Assembly (NCBI RefSeq): GCF_003710985.1 | Contig: NZ_RHHT01000005.1 | Span: forward strand, 1-64,000 | Length of the DNA stretch: 64,000 bases | Direction of reading: 5' to 3' | Source: Brevibacillus panacihumi | GTDB lineage: Bacteria; Bacillota; Bacilli; Brevibacillales; Brevibacillaceae | In this document: one piece after another, positions 16,730 through 26,349 of the stretch | Position numbering within the stretch: the stretch's first letter is position 1 | How the letters are laid out: each line of letters opens with the position of its first letter | Position numbers and translations under genes: made by a program | Notes under the pieces: generated by a model | Told to the model about the DNA's origin: nothing | Database searches by the model: none | Seen by the model: the letters and a program-made list of their open reading frames with translations, nothing else

Positions 16730-18358
16730 ATGGATCAGCGAAAATGTGAATGTGGACATACGAACCCGGTCGGGACGCTGCTCTGCGAATCTTGCGGTAA
16801 GCCGTTGGAAGTGGATTTGACAGACAAAGCCGCGTTTCCTGACATGCGCTATGAAGGAATGGCACGCCGCTCCCAAACCTATACCACAACGATAGTGGAT
16901 CGGATTTGGAATACCTTTTCTTCCGTAAAAGTCGCCATCTGGATCATCGTTGTCATACTGGTTGCGTCAGGAGTGGGGACGATTTTTCCCCAGCAGCAAT
17001 ACATACCGGTGCCCGTGCCGACAGAATTGGATGTAGAGCGGTTCTACACCGATACCTACGGAGTGTTGGGGACCATATTCTATCAGCTAGGCTTTCATAA
17101 TATGTATTCCTCCTGGTGGTTCGTCCTGCTGCTCGTGCTGCTCGGCGCATCGCTGATCATCTGCAGCCTGGACCGCGTTATCCCATTGTACAAAGCTTTG
17201 AGCAAGCCGCGGCTCAATCAGCACAAGTCCTTTTTAAAAGGACAAAAGCTGTACGCGGAGGCCAAACAGCCGGAAGATCGCAGTGCTGAAGAGATTCTGG
17301 CCCAATCGGCAGAAGCTTTGAAGAAAAAGGGCTATTACCTGTTTCAGACAGATCGCGCCTTGCTGGCAGAAAAGGGGCGCTTCAGCCGTTGGGGCCCCTA
17401 TGTCAACCACATCGGGCTGATTCTCTTCCTGATTGGCGTGTTGATGCGCAGTCTGCCCGGCTTTCATTTGGACGAGTACGTATGGGTCAGGGAAGGGGAA
17501 ACGGTTCCAATCCCGGAGACCCCTTACTATGTGAAAAATCTGAGCTTCAAGGTCGAGTATTACTCTGAGGATGAAATGGTGGAGAAGCTGGATCTCAAAG
17601 GCGGTGCCATTGCGAAGAACTACCAGACAGATGCGATCTTGTATCTGAACCGAAACGCAGATACGCCAGGAGCCAAACCGGATTTGGTGGAAGTGCAGAG
17701 TGGTCCGATCATCGTGAACCATCCGATGAAGCATGAAGACATCTACCTCTATCAATCCGGCTATCAGGAGATGAAGCTGGGGGCACTCAATTTCACTCTG
17801 ATTGATCTGAAAAACGGTGATAAAGAAGTAGGCGCGATCAAACTGGATCTCTACAACCCTTCGGAAGAGATGCAGGTTGCAGAAGGCATGAAGGTTCGCA
17901 TCCTCGACTACTTCCCTGATTTTGCGATGGGGAAAGACGGAAAGCCAATCACCCAAACCAATTTGCCCAAAAACCCGATGTTCGCATTGGAAATAATCGA
18001 TGAGAGAGACGCGATCAACGAGAAACTGGTCTACTTGCAAGGGTCGATTCTGACACAGAAGGACAACCCCAGATACGGGTTGAAGATCGAGATGCCGGAT
18101 CTGGTGGACATTTCCGGTTTGAACGTTCGCACGGATAAAGCTTTGCCGCTGATTTTCTTTGGATCGTTTGTCTTCATGGTCGGAGTCTCAATGGGCTTTT
18201 TCTGGCAGCACCGCCGAATCTGGGTGCAGTTGCAGGAAGGAAATGTGCTGATTGCCGGACATACCAACAAAAACTGGTTTGGTCTGCGCAAGGAAGTACA
18301 GGGAATGGTGGAACAGACGAACCTCTCGGTGACTCTGGAGGATAAAACGAAGGCATAA
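16730..18358 (+). CDS. resB: Cytochrome c biogenesis protein ResB with zinc ribbon
   Basis: Haem-delivery component of the type II cytochrome c maturation system, 542 residues. The ResB domain follows about 60 residues of extra N-terminus with C6-x-C8 and C19-x2-C22, a likely zinc ribbon. Membrane segments fall near 70-90, 125-145, 215-235 and 485-505, with a large external domain between the last two. Works with ResC to carry and attach haem outside the membrane. ATG follows AGAGGATC. Confidence 0.92.
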   Translation: MDQRKCECGHTNPVGTLLCESCGKPLEVDLTDKAAFPDMRYEGMARRSQTYTTTIVDRIWNTFSSVKVAIWIIVVILVASGVGTIFPQQQYIPVPVPTELDVERFYTDTYGVLGTIFYQLGFHNMYSSWWFVLLLVLLGASLIICSLDRVIPLYKALSKPRLNQHKSFLKGQKLYAEAKQPEDRSAEEILAQSAEALKKKGYYLFQTDRALLAEKGRFSRWGPYVNHIGLILFLIGVLMRSLPGFHLDEYVWVREGETVPIPETPYYVKNLSFKVEYYSEDEMVEKLDLKGGAIAKNYQTDAILYLNRNADTPGAKPDLVEVQSGPIIVNHPMKHEDIYLYQSGYQEMKLGALNFTLIDLKNGDKEVGAIKLDLYNPSEEMQVAEGMKVRILDYFPDFAMGKDGKPITQTNLPKNPMFALEIIDERDAINEKLVYLQGSILTQKDNPRYGLKIEMPDLVDISGLNVRTDKALPLIFFGSFVFMVGVSMGFFWQHRRIWVQLQEGNVLIAGHTNKNWFGLRKEVQGMVEQTNLSVTLEDKTKA

Positions 18359-18380
18359 GCTTCAAGGAGGGCGAACATAC

Positions 18381-19610
18381 GTGCAGCTTTACCAGATCAG
18401 TGATTTGTTATTGGATATCGCGTTTTTCCTGTACGTGCTCTCGTCCGTAGTATTTATCGTCGCCATGACGGGAAAGAACTGGGCGGGGCGCGACCCCAAG
18501 CAACACGAGATGCGCTTTGGCCGAATCGCGTACTGGATGGCGGTCGTTGGCTTTGTCGCACAGACGGGCTATGTGATCACCCGCTGGGTTGCTGGCGGGC
18601 ATAGTCCGACCAGCAACATGTTTGAGTTCATGGCATTCTTTGATTACTGCATCATTCTTGCCTACTTGATTATTTATCGCATCTACAAAATGACCGTGAT
18701 CGGGGCCTTTGTGCTTCCGCTCGGCGTCATCATGCTGGCGTACTCTTATGTGTTTCCGAAAGAAATTACGCCATTGATCCCATCCTTGCAAAGCTATTGG
18801 CTGCATATTCACGTAACAACGGCTGCCTTGGGAGAAGGGATTTTGGCAGTCGGCTTTGCTGCCGGACTGATGTACCTGATCCTGACCATTCCGCAAAAGG
18901 TAGCGACCAAAAGCACGAGATGGCTGGAGGTCGTTCTGGCAGTGGTCTTGATGCTCGTCGGTTTCATCCTTATGGAGTCCACGTTTGCCAGAATGGATCA
19001 GAGAACCGTTTTTGAATTGACAGAACAGGTGACAACACCGACCGGGCAGGTAGCTCCTGCCAAAGTAGAGTACACGATGCCGGCGATTGTCGCTCCGGCG
19101 AATGCCAAGCTGATTCAGGAAGGGCCGATGTCGCCATGGTTTACCGCTCCTGAGTGGATGGAAGGAAAAGACGCCGCCCGCAAGCTGAATACGATGATCT
19201 GGTCTGTCTTGTCAGGGCTTGTGCTTTACGGGGTTCTGCGCTTGATCTTTCGCAAAAGACTGGCTGCAGCCATTCAGCCTTCCCTGGAAGGGATTGATCC
19301 TGAACTTGTCGACGAGATCAGCTATCGGGCGATCAGTATCGGCTACCCTGTCTTTACGCTGGGAGCATTGATCTTCGCCATGATCTGGGCTCATGAAGCA
19401 TGGGGCCGCTTCTGGGGCTGGGACCCGAAAGAAGTATGGGCATTGATTGTATGGCTGTTCTACAGCGCCTATCTCCACCTGCGTTTGTCGCGCGGCTGGA
19501 TCGGTGCAAAATCAGCCTGGATGTCTGTCATCGGATTTGTTATCATTTTAATCACATTAGTCGTTGTGAATCTGGTGATTGCTGGCCTGCACTCGTACGC
19601 AGGCGTGTAA
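18381..19610 (+). CDS. resC: Cytochrome c biogenesis protein ResC (CcsA)
   Basis: Polytopic haem-handling protein of 409 residues, partner of ResB. The tryptophan-rich WGRFWGWDPKEVWALI motif that binds haem is near residue 340, with conserved histidines flanking. GTG start follows AAGGAGGG. It carries an extra segment around 205-270 outside the membrane. Last gene of resABC; a terminator separates it from resDE. Confidence 0.93.
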   Translation: MQLYQISDLLLDIAFFLYVLSSVVFIVAMTGKNWAGRDPKQHEMRFGRIAYWMAVVGFVAQTGYVITRWVAGGHSPTSNMFEFMAFFDYCIILAYLIIYRIYKMTVIGAFVLPLGVIMLAYSYVFPKEITPLIPSLQSYWLHIHVTTAALGEGILAVGFAAGLMYLILTIPQKVATKSTRWLEVVLAVVLMLVGFILMESTFARMDQRTVFELTEQVTTPTGQVAPAKVEYTMPAIVAPANAKLIQEGPMSPWFTAPEWMEGKDAARKLNTMIWSVLSGLVLYGVLRLIFRKRLAAAIQPSLEGIDPELVDEISYRAISIGYPVFTLGALIFAMIWAHEAWGRFWGWDPKEVWALIVWLFYSAYLHLRLSRGWIGAKSAWMSVIGFVIILITLVVVNLVIAGLHSYAGV

Positions 19611-19616
19611 CATATC

Positions 19617-19646
19617 AAAAAAGCTGGTTTTACCGCCAGCTTTTTT
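19617..19646 (+). terminator. Terminator between resC and resD
   Basis: AAAAAAGCTGG pairs with CCAGCTTTTTT across an eight-base loop. The A and T runs would allow use on both strands. ResDE may have its own promoter or be expressed by read-through. Confidence 0.8.
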
Positions 19647-19701
19647 GGACTATCTCCCGCCTTTCCTAGGAATTGAAGATGAAAGACAAGAGGTGTTGGC
19701 A

Positions 19702-20418
19702 ATGGAAAAGAAGGCACGTATTCTTGTAGTGGATGATGAGGAACGGATTCGCAGACTGTTAAAAATGTATCTGGAACGTGAAAATTTTGTGATTGAAGAA
19801 GCTGACAACGGCGAGCAGGCCGTCGAAATGGCGATCGGTGATGATTTTGACATCATTTTGCTGGACCTGATGCTGCCAGGAATGGACGGAATTGAGGTAT
19901 GCCAGCGAATTCGCGAATTCAAGGCTACGCCGATCATCATGTTGACAGCCAAGGGCGAAGAAACCAACCGTGTTCACGGCTTTGAAGCCGGGGTGGATGA
20001 TTACGTGGTCAAGCCATTTAGTCCGCGTGAGGTCATTTACCGGGTCAAGGCGATCCTGCGTCGCTCGTCTGCGACTGCTTATCTGAAGACGGAGACAATC
20101 AACAGCCATTCGATCCTCGTGTTTCCTGAACTGACGATTGACCATGATGCGCATAAAGTGATTGCGAGCGGCCAGGAGGTAAGCCTGACGCCCAAGGAGT
20201 ACGAGCTCCTTCATTATCTGGCGCAATCTCCGGACAAGGTATTCACGCGTGAGGAATTGTTGAAGGATGTATGGCACTACGAGTTTTTCGGGGATCTGCG
20301 CACCGTGGATACGCACATCAAGCGGTTGCGTGAAAAATTAAATCGCGTGTCTCCACAAGCAGCAGCCATGATTGCTACGGTATGGGGAGTCGGATACAAA
20401 TTAGAGGTGCCAAAATAA
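19702..20418 (+). CDS. resD: Response regulator ResD
   Basis: OmpR/PhoB-type response regulator of 238 residues controlling respiration and anaerobic genes in Bacillus. Receiver domain 1-120 with acidic pocket D11-D12, phosphorylation site D55 and the KPF lysine near 105; C-terminal winged helix from about 140. An open frame extends back to 19579 through the terminator; ATG 19702 after AAGAGGTG gives the normal N-terminus. resE follows one base after its stop. Confidence 0.94.
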   Translation: MEKKARILVVDDEERIRRLLKMYLERENFVIEEADNGEQAVEMAIGDDFDIILLDLMLPGMDGIEVCQRIREFKATPIIMLTAKGEETNRVHGFEAGVDDYVVKPFSPREVIYRVKAILRRSSATAYLKTETINSHSILVFPELTIDHDAHKVIASGQEVSLTPKEYELLHYLAQSPDKVFTREELLKDVWHYEFFGDLRTVDTHIKRLREKLNRVSPQAAAMIATVWGVGYKLEVPK

Positions 20419-20419
20419 G

Positions 20420-22219
20420 GTGGACGTTATTTTCCGCAGTGTAGTTGGCAAACTATGGATGACCATCATCGCCCTGTTTGCCTTGGTCTTGACTGTATTT
20501 AGTCTCTTGCTGGTGCAATCCTTTGATAACTTTTATCACAATCGCCAGACATCGAATCTGCAGGATTTGGCCATCGGGCTGAGGGATGGACTTGCCCAAA
20601 GCGAGGACAAGCAGAGCGCCTTGGAGCTGGCGTCGCGCTTTGGCTTGGTGCATCACACCGGGTTGGTCGTTGTAGATGAGCAGAAAAACATCATTGGCAA
20701 AAGCGAAGGCAAACCTCTGCCGCGGATTCCAGTCGATCAATTATTGGCAGAAAAAGGATTGAAGCTGACCGAGGCTATCGAGGGCAAGCATCCGCTGCCG
20801 GAACGATTTTCCCTAAGTCTGAGCGAGCCGGATCGCAACAATCCTGCTGCCCGCAATGGCACTTTGCCGATTCTGGCTGTTGCTGTGCCGTTGGAGATTT
20901 CCTCCGGGCATAAAGGAGCTGTCGTGCTCTATCAGACGATCGAAGATTTTGACGATACGCTCACAGAGGTACGACTATTAATCTTTGTCGTCGGCGTCAT
21001 TGCTTTTACAGCTACGACTTTCTTCGCCTTTTTCCTGTCTTCGCGGATTACCTCGCCGCTGCGGCAAATGAAAGAGACGGCGCATCGCATCGCGGAAGGA
21101 GACTTTCATGCCGAGATCCCGATCCGCACGACGGACGAAATCGGGGAATTAGCCGCCTCCTTGAATACGATGGCGACGAGATTGAATCAACTGGTCGATG
21201 CCTTGTCCAAGGAGAAGGAGCAGTTGGCCAGCGTCTTGCGCAGCATGGTGGACGGGGTGGTTATGATTGACGGGGAAGGAAATGTCGTGGTAGCCAACCC
21301 GCCTGCGGAGCATTTCCTGCGCGACTGGAGGTATGAGCATCCGGACGAGCCGTTCCCGCTGTATGGGTATTACCAGCAAGTGGTGCGCGGCGGCTACGAG
21401 GTGGCGGAGGATATCCCGGTGCAAGGGCGCATCTGGTCGCTGGTCATGGTCCCGTTAATGGATAAGGAACAAATTCGCGGTGCGGTTGCCGTGATACGCG
21501 ATATGACCCGTGAACGCAAATTGGACAAGATGCGAAATGATTTCGTAGCCAATGTCTCTCACGAACTGCGCACGCCTTTGTCGATGCTGCAAGGATACAG
21601 TGAGGCGATCGTCGATGACATGGTGGCGACCCCCGAAGAGCATAAGGAACTGGCGCAGATCATCTACGACGAATCGGTTCGCATGACCAAACTCGTCAAT
21701 GAGCTGCTCAGCCTGGCGCGCATGGAAGCAGGACATGTGGAACTGTTCAAGGAAAAGGTAGAGCTTCGTCCTTATCTGGAACGAATTCATCGCAAATTCA
21801 GCAACCTGGCTCGCGAACAGGACATCTCCCTTTCGCTGGAGGTCACGACGCCGCATCAGCATGCCGACTTCGATCCGGATCGTATGGAACAAGTCCTGAC
21901 CAACCTGATCGACAATGCGCTGCGTCATACACCAAGTCAAGGAAGCGTCATGATTCGTGCGCGAGGAGAAAAGGTCTTGTGGCTGGAGATCAGCGACACG
22001 GGCAGCGGGATTCCTCAGGAAGATCTGCCGTTTGTGTTTGAGCGTTTCTACAAGGCCGACAAGGCCCGCACACGCGGCCGTGCAGGCGGAACCGGACTGG
22101 GACTTGCGATTGCCAAGAACATCATCGATGCGCATGGCGGTACGATCAGCGTGCAAAGCAAGCTGGGAGAAGGAACGACATTTACGATTTCGATCTTGGT
22201 AGATACAAAAACCAACTAG
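20420..22219 (+). CDS. resE: Sensor histidine kinase ResE
   Basis: Membrane sensor kinase of 599 residues, partner of ResD. Layout: membrane segment about 10-30, extracytoplasmic domain, second membrane segment about 190-212, HAMP, PAS (about 270-370), HisKA with SHELRTPLS near 385, and a HATPase domain with DNALRH, DTGSGIP and GTGLGLAI boxes. GTG start at 20420, about ten bases after GAGGTG. Likely senses redox or NO-linked respiratory state, as in B. subtilis. Confidence 0.94.
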   Translation: MDVIFRSVVGKLWMTIIALFALVLTVFSLLLVQSFDNFYHNRQTSNLQDLAIGLRDGLAQSEDKQSALELASRFGLVHHTGLVVVDEQKNIIGKSEGKPLPRIPVDQLLAEKGLKLTEAIEGKHPLPERFSLSLSEPDRNNPAARNGTLPILAVAVPLEISSGHKGAVVLYQTIEDFDDTLTEVRLLIFVVGVIAFTATTFFAFFLSSRITSPLRQMKETAHRIAEGDFHAEIPIRTTDEIGELAASLNTMATRLNQLVDALSKEKEQLASVLRSMVDGVVMIDGEGNVVVANPPAEHFLRDWRYEHPDEPFPLYGYYQQVVRGGYEVAEDIPVQGRIWSLVMVPLMDKEQIRGAVAVIRDMTRERKLDKMRNDFVANVSHELRTPLSMLQGYSEAIVDDMVATPEEHKELAQIIYDESVRMTKLVNELLSLARMEAGHVELFKEKVELRPYLERIHRKFSNLAREQDISLSLEVTTPHQHADFDPDRMEQVLTNLIDNALRHTPSQGSVMIRARGEKVLWLEISDTGSGIPQEDLPFVFERFYKADKARTRGRAGGTGLGLAIAKNIIDAHGGTISVQSKLGEGTTFTISILVDTKTN

Positions 22220-22233
22220 GAGTGTAGAGAGAA

Positions 22234-23367
22234 ATGATAAAAACGATCTTGTTCGACGTAGACGGGGTTATGTTGAGTGAAGAGCGGTACTTCGATGCTT
22301 CCGCACTGACTGTCTGGGAAATGCTGTACAGCCCGCAATATCTGGGGTTAAAAGGTGATGCTTTTACACCATCGCCCGTGGAATCGCAAATCCGTACCGT
22401 ACGTGAACAGGTATTTGCAAAAGATGAAGTGTTGAACTTTATCAAGTCCCGCGGAATCAATTCCAACTGGGACATGGTTTTCCTCACTTTTTCCTATCAA
22501 TTGATCCATCTGGTGGAAGCATTGAAGCCCAAGCTTGGCTCGGATGCGGTCAACCTGCTTGTCAATCAGATCGGTCGAGAGCAAGTCGACCAGCTCAGAG
22601 AATGGGCGGCGGAGCATGCTGCTGATTTCCGGGTCGATTACGCCGCGTTTACGGCCGATTTTGCCAAGGGTTCCGCACAAAAAGCGGAAATGCTCGTCTA
22701 TCTCAATCAGATCGCAAAGGAGCGCTGCGGTGTAGAGACGCAGATGTTCTCGCGAAGCAGTGAGCTGTGGCAGCTTTGCCAGGAGACCTTCCAAGAGTGG
22801 TACCTTGGGGATGACCGCGTAGCAGATTCGATTGGCCGCGCAACCATGCAGCCTGGCAAAACAGGCTTTCTCACGGATGAAATCCCGATTGTCCCGCCTG
22901 CAGAGATGATCGAGTTGTTCAAAACCCTGAAGGAAAAAGGGTATACACTGGGAATTGGAACGGGCCGCCCGACCATTGAGACGCATGTGCCGTTGCGTGA
23001 AATGGGCATTCTGGAGTGGTTTGACCCGAATCGCGTCGTAACAGCTTCTCATGTACTGGAAGTAGAAGGGGAATTCCCTGCGCTCGCGCCGATGTCCAAG
23101 CCCCATCCCATTTCGTATGTAAAAGGAATGCTTGGTCTCGACACCCCGAACAGCGAAGCCGTCAATTTCTCGCTCCCGATCTCCAATGGAGAAGAAGTGC
23201 TGATCGTAGGGGACTCCCTGGCTGACTTCCTGGCAGCTCGTTCGATCGGATGCAAATTCGCGGCTACGTTAACGGGCTTGTCCGGCCAGGAGGCGCGTGC
23301 GAAATTTGAAGAAGTGAAAGCAGATTATATTCTGGATGATGTCCGCGGCATCTTATCCATCCTGTAA
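22234..23367 (+). CDS. HAD family hydrolase
   Basis: Haloacid dehalogenase-type protein of 377 residues. Motif I DVDG is at residues 8-11, motif II is GTGRP, and a motif IV-like VGDSLAD is near residue 325. The cap insertion between motifs I and II is large, about 220 residues, mostly helical, which suggests a specific but unknown phosphorylated substrate. It starts 14 bases after resE and may be co-transcribed with resDE. No B. subtilis counterpart at this place comes to mind. Confidence 0.8.
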   Translation: MIKTILFDVDGVMLSEERYFDASALTVWEMLYSPQYLGLKGDAFTPSPVESQIRTVREQVFAKDEVLNFIKSRGINSNWDMVFLTFSYQLIHLVEALKPKLGSDAVNLLVNQIGREQVDQLREWAAEHAADFRVDYAAFTADFAKGSAQKAEMLVYLNQIAKERCGVETQMFSRSSELWQLCQETFQEWYLGDDRVADSIGRATMQPGKTGFLTDEIPIVPPAEMIELFKTLKEKGYTLGIGTGRPTIETHVPLREMGILEWFDPNRVVTASHVLEVEGEFPALAPMSKPHPISYVKGMLGLDTPNSEAVNFSLPISNGEEVLIVGDSLADFLAARSIGCKFAATLTGLSGQEARAKFEEVKADYILDDVRGILSIL

Positions 23368-23372
23368 ACAGG

Positions 23373-23412
23373 AAAACTCCGTCGTCTGTGCGCAGCGACG
23401 GAGTTTTTTATT
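23373..23412. terminator. Bidirectional terminator
   Basis: AAAACTCCGTCG (23373-23384) pairs with CGACGGAGTTTT (23396-23407). A and T runs on both sides serve the HAD gene on plus and the small minus-strand gene that ends at 23425. Confidence 0.85.
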
Positions 23413-23424
23413 ATGAGGATACAG

Positions 23425-23841
23425 TTATTGAAAAAGATCGGCAGGCACCTCGGCGGGTACCTTGTACAGGACAAAATCACTAGACCACATCTGAGCGGTG
23501 ATAACAATCCTTTGCTGCTCCTTTTCAAAAAAATATCCGGCGCCTTCTTGCTCTGCGAACGTCCAGCCCCTCGTCTGCAGCAAGCTTTTCAACGATTTGG
23601 CTTCGCCGCTTTGGGCGGATTTGGCTCCTAGCCAATAATAGCGCGTATCCGAGTCAGCGGTTGTGAGCGGGATCAGCATTTCGTCATCCGCTTGCTTCAA
23701 CTTCGCTACCACGGAAGATTTATCAGGATGCGAAAAGGGGAGAGCCGGATATAAAAAGGAAGGCCTATTGAAATAACTCCATACTCCGATGATCAGAATG
23801 AAACAAAAGCAGCCTAAAATTCCGAACAAAATCTTCCGCAT
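23425..23841 (-). CDS. Hypothetical membrane-anchored protein
   Basis: Protein of 138 residues not recognised. One N-terminal membrane segment at about residues 4-22, then a soluble domain with no cysteines or obvious catalytic motif. Start ATG at 23841 follows GGCGAGGAGAA; the frame is open upstream but that part overlaps the neighbouring acetyltransferase region. It ends at the shared terminator and lies 65 bases downstream of the acetyltransferase gene, so the two may form a minus-strand operon. Confidence 0.7.
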   Translation of the reverse strand: MRKILFGILGCFCFILIIGVWSYFNRPSFLYPALPFSHPDKSSVVAKLKQADDEMLIPLTTADSDTRYYWLGAKSAQSGEAKSLKSLLQTRGWTFAEQEGAGYFFEKEQQRIVITAQMWSSDFVLYKVPAEVPADLFQ

Positions 23842-23906
23842 GAATGGATTCTCCTCGCCAAGTGATTTTGCGAAAGCGAAGACAGGATCAGTAGGGGAGG
23901 ATATGC

Positions 23907-24407
23907 TCAACTTTGCCCTGCGTCCCGGGATGACGGGGAGACGGAATCGTCCGAGGGATTTGACTCCAACAAAGCAAGATACACGTCCGGTGCAATTTCG
24001 AGCAATCCGATCTGCTGAAATCCAAATCGCTTGTACAAATTCAGGGCAGGCTCGTTTGTTGCACCGGTACTGACAGCCACCTTCAGCGATTTGCCCACTT
24101 CGCACATAAAATGGTGCAGCAATGCTTTCCCGATCCCCTTGCGGAAGTGATCGGGATGGACAACAAGCCGACAGATGGTGTAGCCAGCCTGTTCTTCCTC
24201 AAAGGAGAGAAACCCAGCCAACTCTTCATCAGCATCAAAATAGCCGAGGAAGGTCTCATCAGAAGCTTGAATGCTCTCCAGCGTATCCTGCAATGGCGGA
24301 ATACCGTCGAAATTCATCAAGCGGGCTTCTACCCGGTAAGCAGGGATTTGTACCCGCAGTATATGAGCGGCCATAACCGGGTTCGTGTTGTCGATCAATC
24401 GAATCAT
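23907..24407 (-). CDS. GNAT family N-acetyltransferase
   Basis: Acetyltransferase of about 166 residues. Acetyl-CoA binding motif A is visible as RLVVHPDHFRKGIGKALLHH, and motif B as NEPALNLYKRFGF. Substrate unknown. The start could also be ATG 24428 (GGAG five bases before); 24407 gives the typical MIRLID start but a weaker AAGG. The gene is transcribed away from serA after a strong terminator, so it probably has its own promoter. Confidence 0.82.
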   Translation of the reverse strand: MIRLIDNTNPVMAAHILRVQIPAYRVEARLMNFDGIPPLQDTLESIQASDETFLGYFDADEELAGFLSFEEEQAGYTICRLVVHPDHFRKGIGKALLHHFMCEVGKSLKVAVSTGATNEPALNLYKRFGFQQIGLLEIAPDVYLALLESNPSDDSVSPSSRDAGQS

Positions 24408-24538
24408 ACGTTCACAACCTTCTTCCATTGTACTCCGTCTACGATGGCTTGGAGATAGCGTTGCGCACCAAATCATCTCTATTTTAATACGAGCTACAAA
24501 CCATTTCGTTGCATGGATTGGGAAAAAATACAACAGAA

Positions 24539-24563
24539 AGACCCGGCAAAAATGCCGGGTCAA
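24539..24563 (-). terminator. Terminator of serA
   Basis: On the minus strand GACCCGGC, loop ATTTTT, GCCGGGTC, followed by TTTCTGTTGTATTTTTT. It lies directly after the serA stop codon. Confidence 0.85.
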
Positions 24564-24576
24564 GACTATGCCGCTA

Positions 24577-26160
24577 TTACAATTCGATTTGCGTTACGCT
24601 TTTCACTTCAGGCAGGTCGCCCATGGTATCAAGCAGCTCTGCTGTGAGCGGCTTATCGACGGAAAGCATCATAATCGCGTCGCCGCCGATATCGCGACGG
24701 CCTACCTGCATGGTCGCGATGTTGACGCCGTTTGTGCCCAAGATGGAGCCTACGCGGCCGATCACGCCTGGGCGGTCGTTGTGGTGAATGTAGAGCAGAT
24801 AGCCTTCTGGGGCCACATCGATCGCGTAGTCGTCGATTTTGACGATGCGGGCGCCGTATCCGTTCAGACGAGTTCCAGCGACCGTACGCGTCTCCTGGGA
24901 GGTCTTCAGCGAGACGGTCAGGAGATTGGTGAATCCGCGGTTTTGCGCAGCTTTACGCTCGGTCACAGTGATGTCTCTCACTTTCGCGAGAAGCGGTGCG
25001 TTCACGTAATTGACTCCTTCACCGAGGCGGAAGGAGAGGACTCCCTTCAGCACTGTGCGAGTAAGTGGCGCTGTATCCACATCGGTCAGTTCGCCGCTGT
25101 ATTTGATTTCGATTTCGGAGACAGAACCCACTGTCACTTGAGCCAGGAAATGACCCAATTTTTCACCAAGCGTGAAGTACGGCTGTACTTTTTCCATGAC
25201 ATCCGCAGGGATGGAAGGCAGGTTGACGGCATTTTTAAATGGCTGCCCACGCAGGACCTTCAGGATTTCTTCGGAAACGTCTACAGCTACGTTTTCCTGA
25301 GCTTCTACCGTCGACGCTCCGAGATGAGGCGTATGCACGACTTGCGGCAGGCCGATCAGCGGGTTGTCCACTGGCGGCTCCTCTTCGTATACGTCGAGGG
25401 CCACACCTGCTACTTTGCCTGTTGTAATGGCTTCGTACAAAGCTTTTTCATCGATAATTCCGCCGCGAGCGCAGTTGATCAGGCGAACCCCGTCTTTCAT
25501 TTTGGCGAATTCACGGGAGCTGATGATGTGACGCGTTTCTTTTGTCAGCGGAGTGTGAACGGTGATGAAATCAGCTTGACGGCAAATCTCGTCAACACTT
25601 GCATTGGTTACTCCCATTTTTTGTGCGCGTTCTTCCGTCATGAAAGGATCATAGCCCATGACTGTCATCCCGAAGGCTTTCGCCCGTTTGGCAACTTCCG
25701 ATCCGATGCGTCCCATCCCGATGATGCCGAGGACTTTCTTGTTTAACTCGACCCCTTGGAAGCTTTTGCGGTCCCAAGTGCCGTCAGCCAGCTTTTTGTG
25801 AGCTTGCGGAATATTGCGGGCTACAGCCATCAGCATGGCGAAGGAGTGTTCAGCCGTCGAGATCGTATTTCCGTCAGGAGCGTTGATGACAGGCACCCCA
25901 GCTTGCGTCGCAGCATTGATGTCGATATTGTCTACACCGACACCGGCGCGTCCGACTGCTTTCAGTTTCTTGCCGGCCGCGAATACATCAGCGGTTACCT
26001 GTGTTTGGCTGCGCACCAGCAGGGCGTCATAATCCCCGATGATATCCAACAGGTCGGAAGGGGAGAGGTTGGTTTTGCGAACGACTTCTACATCGGTCGC
26101 ATCGAGCAATTGCTGAATACCAAATTCGCTTAGTGGATCTGTAATAAGTACTTTATACAT
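24577..26160 (-). CDS. serA: D-3-phosphoglycerate dehydrogenase
   Basis: First enzyme of serine synthesis, oxidising 3-phosphoglycerate with NAD; 527 residues, the long form. N-terminal substrate domain, Rossmann domain with GMGRIGSEVAKRAKAFG, the catalytic region, an intervening domain and a C-terminal ACT domain (VLSTN-free; ends PEVKSVTQIEL) that usually senses serine. Start MYKVLITD at 26160; AGGAGGTG lies 11 bases upstream, and the open frame above it is not coding. Controlled by a T-box leader at about 26350-26650. Confidence 0.95.
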   Translation of the reverse strand: MYKVLITDPLSEFGIQQLLDATDVEVVRKTNLSPSDLLDIIGDYDALLVRSQTQVTADVFAAGKKLKAVGRAGVGVDNIDINAATQAGVPVINAPDGNTISTAEHSFAMLMAVARNIPQAHKKLADGTWDRKSFQGVELNKKVLGIIGMGRIGSEVAKRAKAFGMTVMGYDPFMTEERAQKMGVTNASVDEICRQADFITVHTPLTKETRHIISSREFAKMKDGVRLINCARGGIIDEKALYEAITTGKVAGVALDVYEEEPPVDNPLIGLPQVVHTPHLGASTVEAQENVAVDVSEEILKVLRGQPFKNAVNLPSIPADVMEKVQPYFTLGEKLGHFLAQVTVGSVSEIEIKYSGELTDVDTAPLTRTVLKGVLSFRLGEGVNYVNAPLLAKVRDITVTERKAAQNRGFTNLLTVSLKTSQETRTVAGTRLNGYGARIVKIDDYAIDVAPEGYLLYIHHNDRPGVIGRVGSILGTNGVNIATMQVGRRDIGGDAIMMLSVDKPLTAELLDTMGDLPEVKSVTQIEL

Positions 26161-26349
26161 GTGCGTTGAGCACCTCCTGGTAATAGTAGCATGAGACAAT
26201 CTTGGACGTTGCGACCCTTGCTTCCTTTTCGATTAGGGAAGGAGACAGCAAAGCGCAGTCTGCTTGTACAAAAAATGATGCGGCTGGTGGCAGTGATTGA
26301 TCGATGATTAGGCTGTCTCTCCTTTCCGGTCGAATAGAAGTAGGCTATG

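Noticed and set aside
23905-24105. Extended start of the small minus-strand protein ending at 23425
   Set aside because: The upstream part overlaps the acetyltransferase coding sequence in another frame; GGCGAGGAGAA before ATG 23841 marks the start.
24385-25746. Open frame of 453 codons on the plus strand
   Set aside because: Lies antisense to serA; composition (His, Asp, Phe runs) is typical of a shadow of a coding strand. serA has full family motifs, a ribosome binding site and a T-box.
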